Assembly (NCBI RefSeq): GCF_014653785.1 | Contig: NZ_BNAS01000001.1 | Span: forward strand, 667,898 to 731,897 | Source of the DNA: Promicromonospora soli | GTDB taxonomy: Bacteria; Actinomycetota; Actinomycetes; Actinomycetales; Cellulomonadaceae | Length of the DNA stretch: 64,000 nt | Reading direction: 5' to 3' | In this document: in pieces, positions 18,601 through 26,042 of the stretch | How the letters are laid out: every line of letters begins with the position of its first letter | How positions within the stretch are numbered: the stretch's first letter is position 1 | Position numbers and translations under genes: made by a program | Notes under the pieces: model-generated | Seen by the model: the letters and a program-made list of their open reading frames with translations, nothing else | The model's database searches: none | What the model was told of the DNA's origin: nothing

Positions 18601-19514
18601 ACGAGGTGGGGCGTGAGCAGCGCGACCTGCACGGCGTCGTCGAGCAAGGCGAGGCGGTCCAGGGCGCTCGTCCGGACACCCTTCGCCTTGTCCACGGCGA
18701 GCGTCGCCACGATCTCGGCCAGGCCCGTCTCGCTCGTACGCTTCCCGATACGGTTCAGCACCTCCTGCTTGCCGTGGGCACCGAGCCCTGCGGTGACGGC
18801 GGCAAGCGTGCCGACGTTCTGCGACACGTACTCGTCGAACGCCTGGCGCTCGGCCAAGATCGGGCGCGGGTCCGCGTTCCAGGAGCGCTCGGCGGTCGCC
18901 CGGTGCAGGAGCGCGGTGAGCACGGTGCGCACCGCATCGGCGTCGGGAACCCCACCCTCGATGGCGACCTGCTCCAGGAACGCGGGCGTCAACCGGTCGG
19001 CGACGCCTGCCGCCGACTTGCTGGCGTGGCGCCCGTCGGTCTTCCCCCTCCTGGCACCGTCGTAGACGAGGACGTAGAACCACTCGGGTACGGCAGCGGC
19101 GGGAACTTCGGCGGTCTCGCAGGCCTGCGCCAGCAGCCGCGCCAAGCGGGCCACGACCGGGACGTCGGCCGACGCGTAGAGGCGCCCGCGCGCGGTGACG
19201 CCGCTCTCGGCGTTCCAGCCCTTGTGCACCGCCGCGACCCGCTTGACCAAGTCAGGTGACACCCAGCTCTTGTAGAGCCGGGCCGGGGAGCCGAACAGGG
19301 TGTCGAGGTCGCCGGTGCTGGACCCCTGCACCCTGGTGAGCACCTCGGGTGTTGTGCCCTCCAGCACGTAACCGACGGCGTCGTCGTACAGGCCGGTACC
19401 CAGCAGCTTGAGCGGCGCCAGCGCGTCCCGTACCGCCCGCACCGTCGCGTCGCCGCCCTTGACCCGGTCCACCAGTTCCTGCAGCATCTCGTCCCTCACC
19501 TGGCCGTAGGTCAC
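15660..19514 (-). CDS. DUF4132 domain protein (YehI/MolR-like)
   Basis: A 1284-residue protein, the first gene of the five-gene set. It is mostly helical with HEAT-like segments in the middle (for example SKAEVRASAAAWLARIGDAAAVPALRAAL), and a C-terminal DUF4132 region containing SAYCREYPTLG. The size is close to E. coli YehI (about 1,200 residues, from memory). The GTG at 19514 follows a purine-rich stretch; an internal GTG nine bases in could also serve. No enzymatic residues are recognised. The neighbours suggest it is the large scaffold or target of the AAA+/VWA machine. Confidence 0.85.
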   Translation of the reverse strand: MTYGQVRDEMLQELVDRVKGGDATVRAVRDALAPLKLLGTGLYDDAVGYVLEGTTPEVLTRVQGSSTGDLDTLFGSPARLYKSWVSPDLVKRVAAVHKGWNAESGVTARGRLYASADVPVVARLARLLAQACETAEVPAAAVPEWFYVLVYDGARRGKTDGRHASKSAAGVADRLTPAFLEQVAIEGGVPDADAVRTVLTALLHRATAERSWNADPRPILAERQAFDEYVSQNVGTLAAVTAGLGAHGKQEVLNRIGKRTSETGLAEIVATLAVDKAKGVRTSALDRLALLDDAVQVALLTPHLVKVPTGQLGEVVTRLVGLEGGIAVLDEALAAIRDENGKVAAGQSARVRLLEQTVERSRALEAPLPGPGAGPAAGVPIEIPGYEPLPDAAVEPGWAAKARKLLDQEIAKAREQLDLAKKQSGSVSNKYWIDRAQSNLKGLLSITDDALAAVPDRVTGAVATTGKTSRQHAALFQWLTAEMRTLFAEPGLMLAIRLLALRDGGVQPNFTWALRPYLDHVTDLRQVHDGLVRAGVPKADDQIRDMVFQTWWGGDALPPSVTWPYFAERPEILDRYLGGDTELRQTGTALKILREFPVLPPALLPRLTVLALGTGKTHRLAAQQVLEAHSGARHLAEQALADSKAEVRASAAAWLARIGDAAAVPALRAALKKERREAARAALLAALETLGDDISADLAPETLQAEAVKGLAGKLPASLGWFPFEQLPEVRWAATGGVVPRDVVRWWAVLATKLKSPSGEGLIARYIGLLDPPSRAALGSFVLRAWVAQDTRGPSVETSRAYADQNAQAQWTNLQTAIKRYPEYYGGQAGQTVEDFWKRLYKQDQATYLGSATQEKGLLALTVGMPGAELATTAQHYFAAHKGRRAQAEYLVRALAANGDRAAVQLLLAVSRRFKQRSVQETASALAQDIADRNGWDGDQLADRTVQTAGFDDDGILRLDLGSPDGDGAGERVVTGRITDAFSLELRSPAGKVVKALPAKRASDDDEAYAEAKRQLKESRAELKAVVSLQSQRFAEAMVTGRTWSTADWREFVLGHPLMSRLAARLVWAAELPGAGDLAGPGTVTFRPGDGGALIGVDDEDVTLPDDARVSLVHAATLGDDAESGAPAWRGHLADYEITPLFDQGLGTGTSASGALPDVPDDATVIDTRKGWLSDSFTIRGRATKLGYVRSQAEDAGWFSAYCREYPTLGITVEIEFTGAFLPEENITAAVSELVFRRTGTWGERGLFAIKDVPKVLLAVSYRDYLTVADGGAFDPDWEKKSQY

Positions 19515-19566
19515 GAGGGCACACCTCGCCCCTGTGACGCGCCGCCATCAGCAGCGCGTGCCACAA

Positions 19567-19593
19567 GTTAGCGGTGACCACTGACACGCTAAC
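19567..19593 (-). terminator. Inverted repeat between aspS and DUF4132
   Basis: GTTAGCG at 19567-19573 and CGCTAAC at 19587-19593 form a 7-bp stem with a 13-base loop in the 85-base gap after the aspS stop. It could be a weak aspS terminator or an operator for the DUF4132 operon. There is no U-tract. Confidence 0.35.
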
Positions 19594-19599
19594 CGATGA

Positions 19600-20967
19600 C
19601 TACGGCGTCAGCCGGTGGAGGTCCCTCGGGAAGGGCGTCACCTCGCGGACGTTGGCCGCCCTCACGAGGCGCGCAACCCAGCGCTCCAGCCCGATCGCGA
19701 ACCCGCCGTGCGGCGGCATCCCGTGCCGGAACGCCTGCAGGTAAGAGGCGTACGACGCCGGGTCCTCGCCCCGCGCCTCGATCGCCGCCACGTAGTCGGC
19801 GTACCGGTGCAGGCGCTGCCCACCGGTGACCAGCTCGAGCCCGCGGAACAGCAGGTCGAAGCTGTTGCTCCACCGCTCGTTTCCGGGACCGGAGCCCACA
19901 CCCGAGCCGGGCTGCGGGTGCGTGTAGAACGGCCGCTTCGCCATCGGGTAGCCCTCGATCGCTATGAAGTCCGACCCGTGCTCCGCCAGCGCCCACTCGC
20001 CCAGCGTCCGCTCGTGCTCGGGGGCAAGGTCGGGCTCGTCGGTGGGCGCTCCGACCATCCTCAGGGCGTCGGCGAAGTGAAGCACAGGGATCTCGGCCGG
20101 GACCTCGGGCACCTCGATGCCGAGCCGCTCGGCGGCTTCGGAGGCGCGCACGGCGTCCGCCATCCCGGCGACGACCTCGCGCAGGACCGCCAGCACGTCG
20201 TGGTGGTCGCGGACGAAGCCGAGCTCGACGTCCAGCGAGCGGTACTCGGCGAGGTGCCGCACCGTGTCGTGCGGCTCGGCCCGGAACACCGGGCCCACCT
20301 CGTAGACCCGTTCGAAGACGCCGACCATCTGCTGCTTGTAGAACTGCGGCGACTGCGCCAGGTACGCGGGCCGGCCGAAGTAGTCCACGGCGAACACGTT
20401 CGCCCCGGACTCGGTGGCCGTGCCCACGAGCTTGGGCGTGCAGATCTCGGTGAAGCCCGCGGCGTCCAGCGTCGCGCGGAACCCGCGCAGGCTCGCCGCC
20501 GCGACCTCCCAGCGCGCCTTCTGCGCGGGGTGCCGCCAGGCGACCGCCGCATGGTCGAGCAGCGTGGGAAGGGCGGCCGTCAGGGCCGGCCGCCACAGCT
20601 CGACGGGCGGAGTCTCGGCGGCGTCGGTGAGCGGCGTGATCACGGGCTCGGTGACCTCCACGCCGCCGGGCGCCTGCGGGTTCGAGGTGACCGTGCCGGT
20701 GACCTCGACGGTGGTCTCCTCGGGCAGTACCTCCAGCGCCCGCCCGACGCCGTTGCGCACCACCACCTGGGCGAGGCCGGTGCGGTCGCGCAGCACCAGG
20801 AACGTCACGGTCGCCAGCTCGCGACGGCGGTGAACCCAGCCCTGCAGGCGCACCATCGTTCCGGGCGCGGCCGCGGGCAGGTCGCGGGCGAGGGTGCGGG
20901 CAGGAGCACTGGTGGGCAGGCTCGGGGAGCTCGTGGACGTGCTCGGGGTCGGCAAAGGTGGTCTCAT
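19600..20967 (-). CDS. aspS: Aspartate--tRNA(Asp/Asn) ligase, archaeal-type
   Basis: A class II synthetase of about 455 residues, shorter than bacterial AspRS and of the archaeal/non-discriminating type, which often charges both tRNA-Asp and tRNA-Asn. An N-terminal OB anticodon domain (VRLQGWVHRRREL) precedes the catalytic core: motif 2 in FRAEPHDTVRHLAEYRSLD and motif 3 in GGFAIGLERWVARL. The second of two adjacent ATGs (20967) is preferred because GGAGG lies 4 bases before it; the first ATG at 20970 is almost on top of the site. A T-box leader precedes the gene. Whether Asn-tRNA amidation (gatCAB) is used cannot be seen here. Confidence 0.9.
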   Translation of the reverse strand: MRPPLPTPSTSTSSPSLPTSAPARTLARDLPAAAPGTMVRLQGWVHRRRELATVTFLVLRDRTGLAQVVVRNGVGRALEVLPEETTVEVTGTVTSNPQAPGGVEVTEPVITPLTDAAETPPVELWRPALTAALPTLLDHAAVAWRHPAQKARWEVAAASLRGFRATLDAAGFTEICTPKLVGTATESGANVFAVDYFGRPAYLAQSPQFYKQQMVGVFERVYEVGPVFRAEPHDTVRHLAEYRSLDVELGFVRDHHDVLAVLREVVAGMADAVRASEAAERLGIEVPEVPAEIPVLHFADALRMVGAPTDEPDLAPEHERTLGEWALAEHGSDFIAIEGYPMAKRPFYTHPQPGSGVGSGPGNERWSNSFDLLFRGLELVTGGQRLHRYADYVAAIEARGEDPASYASYLQAFRHGMPPHGGFAIGLERWVARLVRAANVREVTPFPRDLHRLTP

Positions 20968-20970
20968 CAT

Positions 20971-21125
20971 TCCTCCAGAAGGCGCAGGCCCTGGAGGAGC
21001 GGGCGGGGGCTAGGTCGCGGTGCCACCACTCCTTTGCCGGGGAACCCCGGCCTCTCGTCGGTACGCCGCACGCGCGGGCAGGGCGTTCGCCCGGTCACCC
21101 GGGCCGAGGTTCGTCACGCCTCACG
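20971..21125 (-). promoter_or_regulatory. Translational T-box riboswitch of aspS
   Basis: Read on the minus strand, the T-box core GTGGTGGCACCGCG is present. An antisequestrator can form: GGAGTGG (21032-21026) pairs with CCGCTCC (21002-20996), with the 7-base bulge TGGCACC (21025-21019) and an inner GCG/CGC stem (21018-21016 with 21005-21003). The alternative is a sequestrator: TCCTCCAG (20998-20991) pairs perfectly with CTGGAGGA (20978-20971), which contains the ribosome site of aspS. Both use CTCC at 20999-20996. The bulge TGGC complements a tRNA end GCCA, i.e. discriminator G73, as in tRNA-Asp and tRNA-Asn. A 6-bp hairpin lies at 21050-21037. A short hairpin GAGG/CCTC (21122-21119, 21109-21106) shows GAC (21115-21113) in its loop as a candidate specifier for Asp. 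Confidence 0.85.
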
Positions 21126-21184
21126 CTCGCCACCCAAACGCTATGCCCGACGGCGGCACACCCGCCACCCCATTCCCTGCCCGA

Positions 21185-22075
21185 TCACACGCCCGGGCGA
21201 CGGGTACCCAGCCACTGGCGCACGGCCTGGCCCACGGCGGCGTCGTCCTCCAGGGGCACCAGGTGGCCGCGCCCCGGGAACGCAACCACCTCCGGCTCTC
21301 CCGGAAGCTGCGCGCGGAGCCGTGCGGCCTGCTCGAACGGGATCCACGGGTCGTCCGTGGCCCAGCCGATGCGGACCGGGCAGCGCACCTCGCCGAGACT
21401 GCTGACTATGGGCTTGGTGTGCTCGGGCGAGAGCCGAGCGATCTGGCGGTAGAACGCGGCCTGCCCGACCTCGCCGAGCCAGGGCTCGGCAAGCGCCCCG
21501 ACGGCCTCGGCGGAGAGGCCGTGGTTCGCCGCGCCGGCGATGTACTCCTTGACGAGAGCGGCGTGCAGCGGTCCGGGCACCGCGGCGAACACCGACTCGT
21601 TCTCGGCCACCAGCCGGAAGAACGGCGACCCCCAGGGATCCAGCGTCACGATGTCGAGCAGGAACAGGCTCCCGAAGTCGGCGCCCTCCAGGAGGTGGGC
21701 ACCCAGGGCGACCGCTCCCCCGATGTCGTGCGCCACCACGTGGGGCCGGTCCAGCGACCAGCGCCGCAGGAGCGCCGCGAACCGCTCCCGCTGGGCGACG
21801 AGATCGACTGGATGCCCGGTCTCCTTCGACGACGCGCCGTACCCGGGCATGTCCCACAGGAACACGCGGTAGTCCCGGCTGAGCGCGAGCGCCACCGGCG
21901 CCCACACGTGAACCGACCAGGGAGTGCCGTGGCAGAGCACGACGTCGGCGAGCGGGGTCCTGTCCGGCGGCTCGAGCACATGGGTGGCGACGGCGGCGCC
22001 GTCGACGTCGACGAAGACCGGCTCGGGCAGGACCGGCTGCGTGCTGGGAGGCGGCGTGGCGGAAGGCTGTGTCAC
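21185..22075 (-). CDS. Alpha/beta hydrolase, Asp-nucleophile type
   Basis: A 296-residue alpha/beta hydrolase. The oxyanion motif is CHGTPWSVHVW, the nucleophile elbow AHDIGGAVAL places Asp at the nucleophile position as in haloalkane dehalogenases and epoxide hydrolases, and the catalytic His is in FPGRGHLVPLE. The substrate is unknown. The gene ends about 60 bases before the T-box leader of aspS, so the aspS promoter probably lies at its 3' end. It is divergent from the heme oxygenase gene. Confidence 0.88.
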   Translation of the reverse strand: MTQPSATPPPSTQPVLPEPVFVDVDGAAVATHVLEPPDRTPLADVVLCHGTPWSVHVWAPVALALSRDYRVFLWDMPGYGASSKETGHPVDLVAQRERFAALLRRWSLDRPHVVAHDIGGAVALGAHLLEGADFGSLFLLDIVTLDPWGSPFFRLVAENESVFAAVPGPLHAALVKEYIAGAANHGLSAEAVGALAEPWLGEVGQAAFYRQIARLSPEHTKPIVSSLGEVRCPVRIGWATDDPWIPFEQAARLRAQLPGEPEVVAFPGRGHLVPLEDDAAVGQAVRQWLGTRRPGV

Positions 22076-22150
22076 GCCCCGACGATAAAACTCTGACGCC
22101 CGGACCCTGAGGCGGCCTCGCCGAGATCCCGCTGGTCCGAGCTCGCGAAG

Positions 22151-22180
22151 TTAGGCTGGCCTTACTCTGATTGCTATGAT
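22151..22180 (+). promoter_or_regulatory. DtxR/IdeR iron box and promoter of heme oxygenase gene
   Basis: TTAGGCTGGCCTTACTCTG at 22151-22169 matches the 19-base DtxR/IdeR consensus (TTAGGTTAGCCTAACCTAA) at most core positions. A -10-like TATGAT follows at 22175-22180. The box covers the expected -35 region, so iron-loaded regulator would block transcription. This fits a gene that frees iron from heme. Confidence 0.7.
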
Positions 22181-22233
22181 CGCCACGTGATGACACTTTG
22201 TCAGCACGTCAGCGCTGCGTCGGAGGAGACCCT

Positions 22234-22884
22234 GTGAGCCTGCCCGTCGAGGATGACGTCCCCCTGTCCGCCCTGCTGCGTGAGGGCACGCGCACTGACC
22301 ACGCGGCCGCAGAGACCGAGCGGTTCATCGAGCAGCTCATGTCCGGCGCACTGACCCGGGCCGCCTACGCCGACCTCGCGGCTCAGCAGCTCGCGGTCTA
22401 CGAGGCCCTCGAAGCGGCGAGCACCGACGTGCGCGCCGACGACCGCGGCGCCGGCCTCGTCTTCGACGAGCTCACGCGGGTCCCGGCGATCGAGCGGGAC
22501 CTGGCCTTCCTGTACGGGCCGTCGTGGCGCGAGGAGATCCGGATCCTGCCCGCGACGCGCGAGTACGCGGACCGCGTGCGCGAGGTCGGCGGCAGCCTGC
22601 CGCACTATGCCGCCCACGCGTACACGCGCTACCTGGGCGACCTGTCCGGCGGCCAGATCGTCAAGCGCATGATCGAGCGCCACTACGGCCTCGCCGACGG
22701 CGGGCTGGCCTTCTACACGTTCCCGGACATCCCGAAGGTCAAGGTCTTCAAGGACGCCTACCGCGACCGGCTCGACCAGCTCGCCCTCGGCCCCGACGAG
22801 GTCGCCGCTACGGTCTCGGAGGCGCAGCTCGCGTTCCGGCTGAACCGTGCGGTGTTCTCGGCTCTCGCCGAGGTCCACTGCTGA
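22234..22884 (+). CDS. Biliverdin-producing heme oxygenase
   Basis: A 216-residue HmuO/HO-1-type enzyme that opens heme to biliverdin, CO and Fe2+ in the cytoplasm. The proximal heme ligand is His23 in TRTDHAAAE, and the distal helix carries the signature YTRYLGDLSGGQIVKR. The GTG at 22234 is chosen because GGAGGAGA lies 5 bases upstream; an earlier in-frame start at 22198 has no ribosome site. A DtxR-type box about 65 bases upstream points to iron repression. No heme importer is adjacent. Confidence 0.93.
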   Translation: MSLPVEDDVPLSALLREGTRTDHAAAETERFIEQLMSGALTRAAYADLAAQQLAVYEALEAASTDVRADDRGAGLVFDELTRVPAIERDLAFLYGPSWREEIRILPATREYADRVREVGGSLPHYAAHAYTRYLGDLSGGQIVKRMIERHYGLADGGLAFYTFPDIPKVKVFKDAYRDRLDQLALGPDEVAATVSEAQLAFRLNRAVFSALAEVHC

Positions 22885-22892
22885 CCCGGTTG

Positions 22893-22904
22893 GTTGTGGG
22901 CGCG
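22893..22904. repeat. Half-copy of a palindromic intergenic repeat
   Basis: The bases TTGGTTGTGGGCGCG around 22890-22904 match the left arm of the palindrome at 36551-36611 (TTGGTTGTGGGCG shared). The other half is missing here. It sits in the 25-base gap between the heme oxygenase and mannosidase genes. Confidence 0.5.
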
Positions 22905-22909
22905 GTCTG

Positions 22910-25900
22910 TCAGGGGTGGGGGACGCCGCGAGTGAGCCGCAGCGTCACGATCTGGAAGGGGCGCAGCCCCAGGGTGATCGAGCGTCCGGCGACGTGCAGC
23001 GAGCGCGCGCGGGGCATGCCCTCGGACAGCGGCCGCTCGGTGAGGGAGACCTCGGCGACCTCGGCGACGTCGAACCCGGCCGACAGCGTCGCCTCGGCGC
23101 GCCGCCCGAGCGCCTCGTAGACGCGCATGACGACGTCGCCCGAACGGTCGTCGGCGAGCTTGACCGCCTCGATCCGCACACCCGGGTCCGAGCTCGACAC
23201 GACGCTCCACGGCTCCGCCCGGTGTGCGGTGGTGCCCGGGGCGAGGCGCAGCGGCAGGTTCATGTCGTAGCCGGCCGCCACCGCGTCGCCGACGGACGCG
23301 CCGGGCACTACCGCGTACGCGAAGAGGTGGTGCCCCTGGTCCTGGTGCGGGTCCGGCGACTTCGCGGCCCGCACGAGGCTGAGGCGGACCTCGGTCTCGA
23401 CCTGGCCGTCGTCGCCGACGCTCCGGGTGATGTCGTGGCCGTACGTCCCGGCGTTGACCACGCCGATGCCGTAGCCAGGCTCCTCGACGTGCACCCACCG
23501 GTGCGCCACGACCTCGAACCGCGCGTCGTCCCAGGAGGTGTTCGTGTGCGTCGGACGACGGAGGTGCCCGAACTGGATCTCCGCCGAGTGGTGCTGGGCA
23601 TGGACGACGAAGGGCAGCGACGCCTTGAGCAGCTTCTCGCCCTCGTGCCAGTCCAGCTCCGCCTCGAGGTGCACGCTGGCGTCGTCGGCGTGCAGCGCGA
23701 TCCGCTGGGTCACGCGGGAGGCGCCGAACGTGCGCACCACCTCGACCCGCGCGCGCAGCGGGCCGTCCTCGACGACCTCGATCGACTCGAGCTCGACGAG
23801 GTCGCGCACGGTGTGCCGGTAGTGCGCGTCGATGTCCCATGCGTCCCACGCGTTCGGGAGGTCCTGGTGGAGCTGGAGCAGGTTGGCCGCACGGCCGGCG
23901 GGCACGAGCTCGCGGTCCGCGCGCAGGTCGACGATCGACGTCACGAGACCCCGCGCGTCGATGCGCACCCGCACGAGGTCGTTGCGCAGCACGACGTGCT
24001 CGCCGTCGCGCTCGGCCGTCACGGGCTGGGCGGGCTCGAGCGGCTCGAAGGGGGCTAGACCGTGGCCCGGCACGCTCACCAGGCCGGCAGGGTCGCCGTG
24101 CTCGTCGAGCACGAGGCCGACGCGGGCGTGGTCGGCCGCGTTGACCACCGCGCCGTCCGCCTCGAGGTGCTTGAGCGCGTGCCCCAGCAGCTCGTCGAGC
24201 CGCGCAAAGCTCTGGCCGTACTCCTCCTCGTTCTCCCGGTGCACCCAGGCGATCGACGAGCCGGGCAGGATGTCGTGGAACTGCTGCAGGAGCGTGGTCT
24301 GCCACAGGCGCTCGAAGGCGTCGTACGGGTAGTCGGCGCCGCCAAGGGCCGCCGCCGTCCACCAGAGCTCCGCCTCGCGCAGCCGGTGCTCGACGAGGCG
24401 GTTGCCGCGCTTCTCCCGCGCGTGCGACGTGAAGGTGCCGCGGTGCAGCTCGAGGTAGAGCTCGCCGACCCAGACGGGTGCGTCCGAGTACTCGGCCCGC
24501 GCGCGGGCGAAGAACTCGTCCGGGCTCTCGATCTGCACCCGCGGTGATCCCTCGAGGTCAGCGACGCGGCGCTGGCGCTCCATCATCTCGCGGATCGGCC
24601 CGCCGCCGCCGTCGCCGTACCCGAACGGCACGAGCGACGTCGTGGCCTTGCCCTTCTCGCGGAACTCGCGGACCGCGTGGTGGATCTCCTCGCCCTCGAG
24701 CGTCGAGTTGTACGTGTCGGCCGGCGGGAAGTGCGTGAAGATGCGGCTGCCGTCGATCCCCTCCCACCAGAAGGTGTGGTGCGGGAACTCGTTCGTCTGG
24801 TTCCACGAGATCTTCTGCGTGAGGAACCACTCGACGCCCGCCAGCTTGGCGACCTGCGGGAAGGCGGCGGTGTAGCCGAAGGAGTCGGGCATCCAGATGC
24901 CCTTGGTGGTGACGCCGAGCTCGCGCTCGAAGAAGCGCAGGCCCTGCGTCAGCTGGCGGACCATGGCCTCGCCGCCGGGCAGGTTTCCGTCGGGCTCGAT
25001 CCACTGCGAGCCGACGACGAACCACTGGCCCCGCTCGACGGCCGCCTGGATCCCACGCCAGATGTCGGGGTAGCGCTCCTTGATCCACGCGTACTGCTGG
25101 GCGGACGACGCCGCGAACCGGAAGTCCGGGTACCGCTCGGCGAGCGCGAGCACGTTGGAGAACGTGCGGCCGACCTTGCGCTTGGTCTCCCGGATCGGCC
25201 ACAGCCACGCCGTGTCGATGTGGGCGTGCCCGACGGCGCTGAGCACGTGCGCTGACGCGTTCGCGGGCCGCGCGAGGACATCGGTGAGCTCGGCCCGGGC
25301 GGCGGCCGCCGTCCCGACGATGTCGTCCAGCAGCAGCACGTCGAGCGCCCGTTCGAGCGCGCGCAGCACCTCGTGCCTGCGCGGCTCGGCCGGCGGAAGC
25401 TCCTTGGCGAGCTGGTAGAGCACCTCGACGTCGAACCGCAGCGCCCAGACCTCGGGCTCGAGGACCGCGAGCTCAGCGGTCGCGAACGTGTAGACCGGGT
25501 CAGCCGGGGCCGTCGACTTCTCCCCGTAGACCGTGGGCACGAAGTCGTTCTTGAGGATGTCCGGGTTGGCGGCGGCCTCCATGAAGAAGTGCACCCGCTC
25601 GCCGCCCGCGGCGACGTCCGCGATCGGGACGTACATGTTCCGCGGGTGGATGCCCTTGACGGGGACGCCGTCGGGGGTGAAAACCAGGCCCTCAGCCTGG
25701 TTGCCCGGCCAGTCGCCCTGGAAGCCGGGGTCGACGACCAGCTCGACGGTGCGCCCCGCCCAGTCCGCGGGAACGGCACCCTTGACCTGGAACCACCAGG
25801 TCGACCACGGCCGCCCCCACGACGTGCCGACAGCGAAGTCCGAGTACGTCGCGAGCAGCGCCTCGCCGACCGGGACCGGCTCGTCGGGCACCTCCCACGC

Positions 25901-26002
25901 GGAGAGGGCGACGGGCGTCCGGGCCGAGTAGCAGGCCGGGGTGATCCGCTCGGTGAGCACCCGGTGGATGCGCTCCTCGACGAGCTTCTGGTTCTGATGC
26001 AT
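22910..26002 (-). CDS. Alpha-mannosidase, GH38
   Basis: A 1030-residue GH38 alpha-mannosidase. The metal motif HIDTAWLW lies at residues 262-269 and the nucleophile Asp373 in MPDSFGY; C-terminal beta-sandwich regions follow. There is no signal peptide, so it is cytoplasmic and trims imported oligosaccharides. The ATG at 26002 with GGAAG 9 bases upstream is chosen over a GTG at 26071, which would overlap the GH4 gene. It is the last gene of the DeoR-GH4-GH38 transcript and shares a locus with a fucosidase and glucosamine-6-phosphate deaminase, suggesting mannose-containing glycans as substrates. Confidence 0.92.
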   Translation of the reverse strand: MHQNQKLVEERIHRVLTERITPACYSARTPVALSAWEVPDEPVPVGEALLATYSDFAVGTSWGRPWSTWWFQVKGAVPADWAGRTVELVVDPGFQGDWPGNQAEGLVFTPDGVPVKGIHPRNMYVPIADVAAGGERVHFFMEAAANPDILKNDFVPTVYGEKSTAPADPVYTFATAELAVLEPEVWALRFDVEVLYQLAKELPPAEPRRHEVLRALERALDVLLLDDIVGTAAAARAELTDVLARPANASAHVLSAVGHAHIDTAWLWPIRETKRKVGRTFSNVLALAERYPDFRFAASSAQQYAWIKERYPDIWRGIQAAVERGQWFVVGSQWIEPDGNLPGGEAMVRQLTQGLRFFERELGVTTKGIWMPDSFGYTAAFPQVAKLAGVEWFLTQKISWNQTNEFPHHTFWWEGIDGSRIFTHFPPADTYNSTLEGEEIHHAVREFREKGKATTSLVPFGYGDGGGGPIREMMERQRRVADLEGSPRVQIESPDEFFARARAEYSDAPVWVGELYLELHRGTFTSHAREKRGNRLVEHRLREAELWWTAAALGGADYPYDAFERLWQTTLLQQFHDILPGSSIAWVHRENEEEYGQSFARLDELLGHALKHLEADGAVVNAADHARVGLVLDEHGDPAGLVSVPGHGLAPFEPLEPAQPVTAERDGEHVVLRNDLVRVRIDARGLVTSIVDLRADRELVPAGRAANLLQLHQDLPNAWDAWDIDAHYRHTVRDLVELESIEVVEDGPLRARVEVVRTFGASRVTQRIALHADDASVHLEAELDWHEGEKLLKASLPFVVHAQHHSAEIQFGHLRRPTHTNTSWDDARFEVVAHRWVHVEEPGYGIGVVNAGTYGHDITRSVGDDGQVETEVRLSLVRAAKSPDPHQDQGHHLFAYAVVPGASVGDAVAAGYDMNLPLRLAPGTTAHRAEPWSVVSSSDPGVRIEAVKLADDRSGDVVMRVYEALGRRAEATLSAGFDVAEVAEVSLTERPLSEGMPRARSLHVAGRSITLGLRPFQIVTLRLTRGVPHP

Positions 26003-26015
26003 GGCGTCTGCTTCC

Positions 26016-26042
26016 GGGTCAGTCGGGTCAGTCGGGTCAGTC
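26016..26042. repeat. 9-bp tandem repeat at the GH4/GH38 junction
   Basis: GGGTCAGTC is repeated three times without change (26016-26024, 26025-26033, 26034-26042). It spans the GH4 stop codon and the spacer before the mannosidase start. Confidence 0.85.

Noticed and set aside
19615-21405. 596-codon open frame opposite aspS and its leader
   Set aside because: Runs through a synthetase gene and a structured RNA; no domain.
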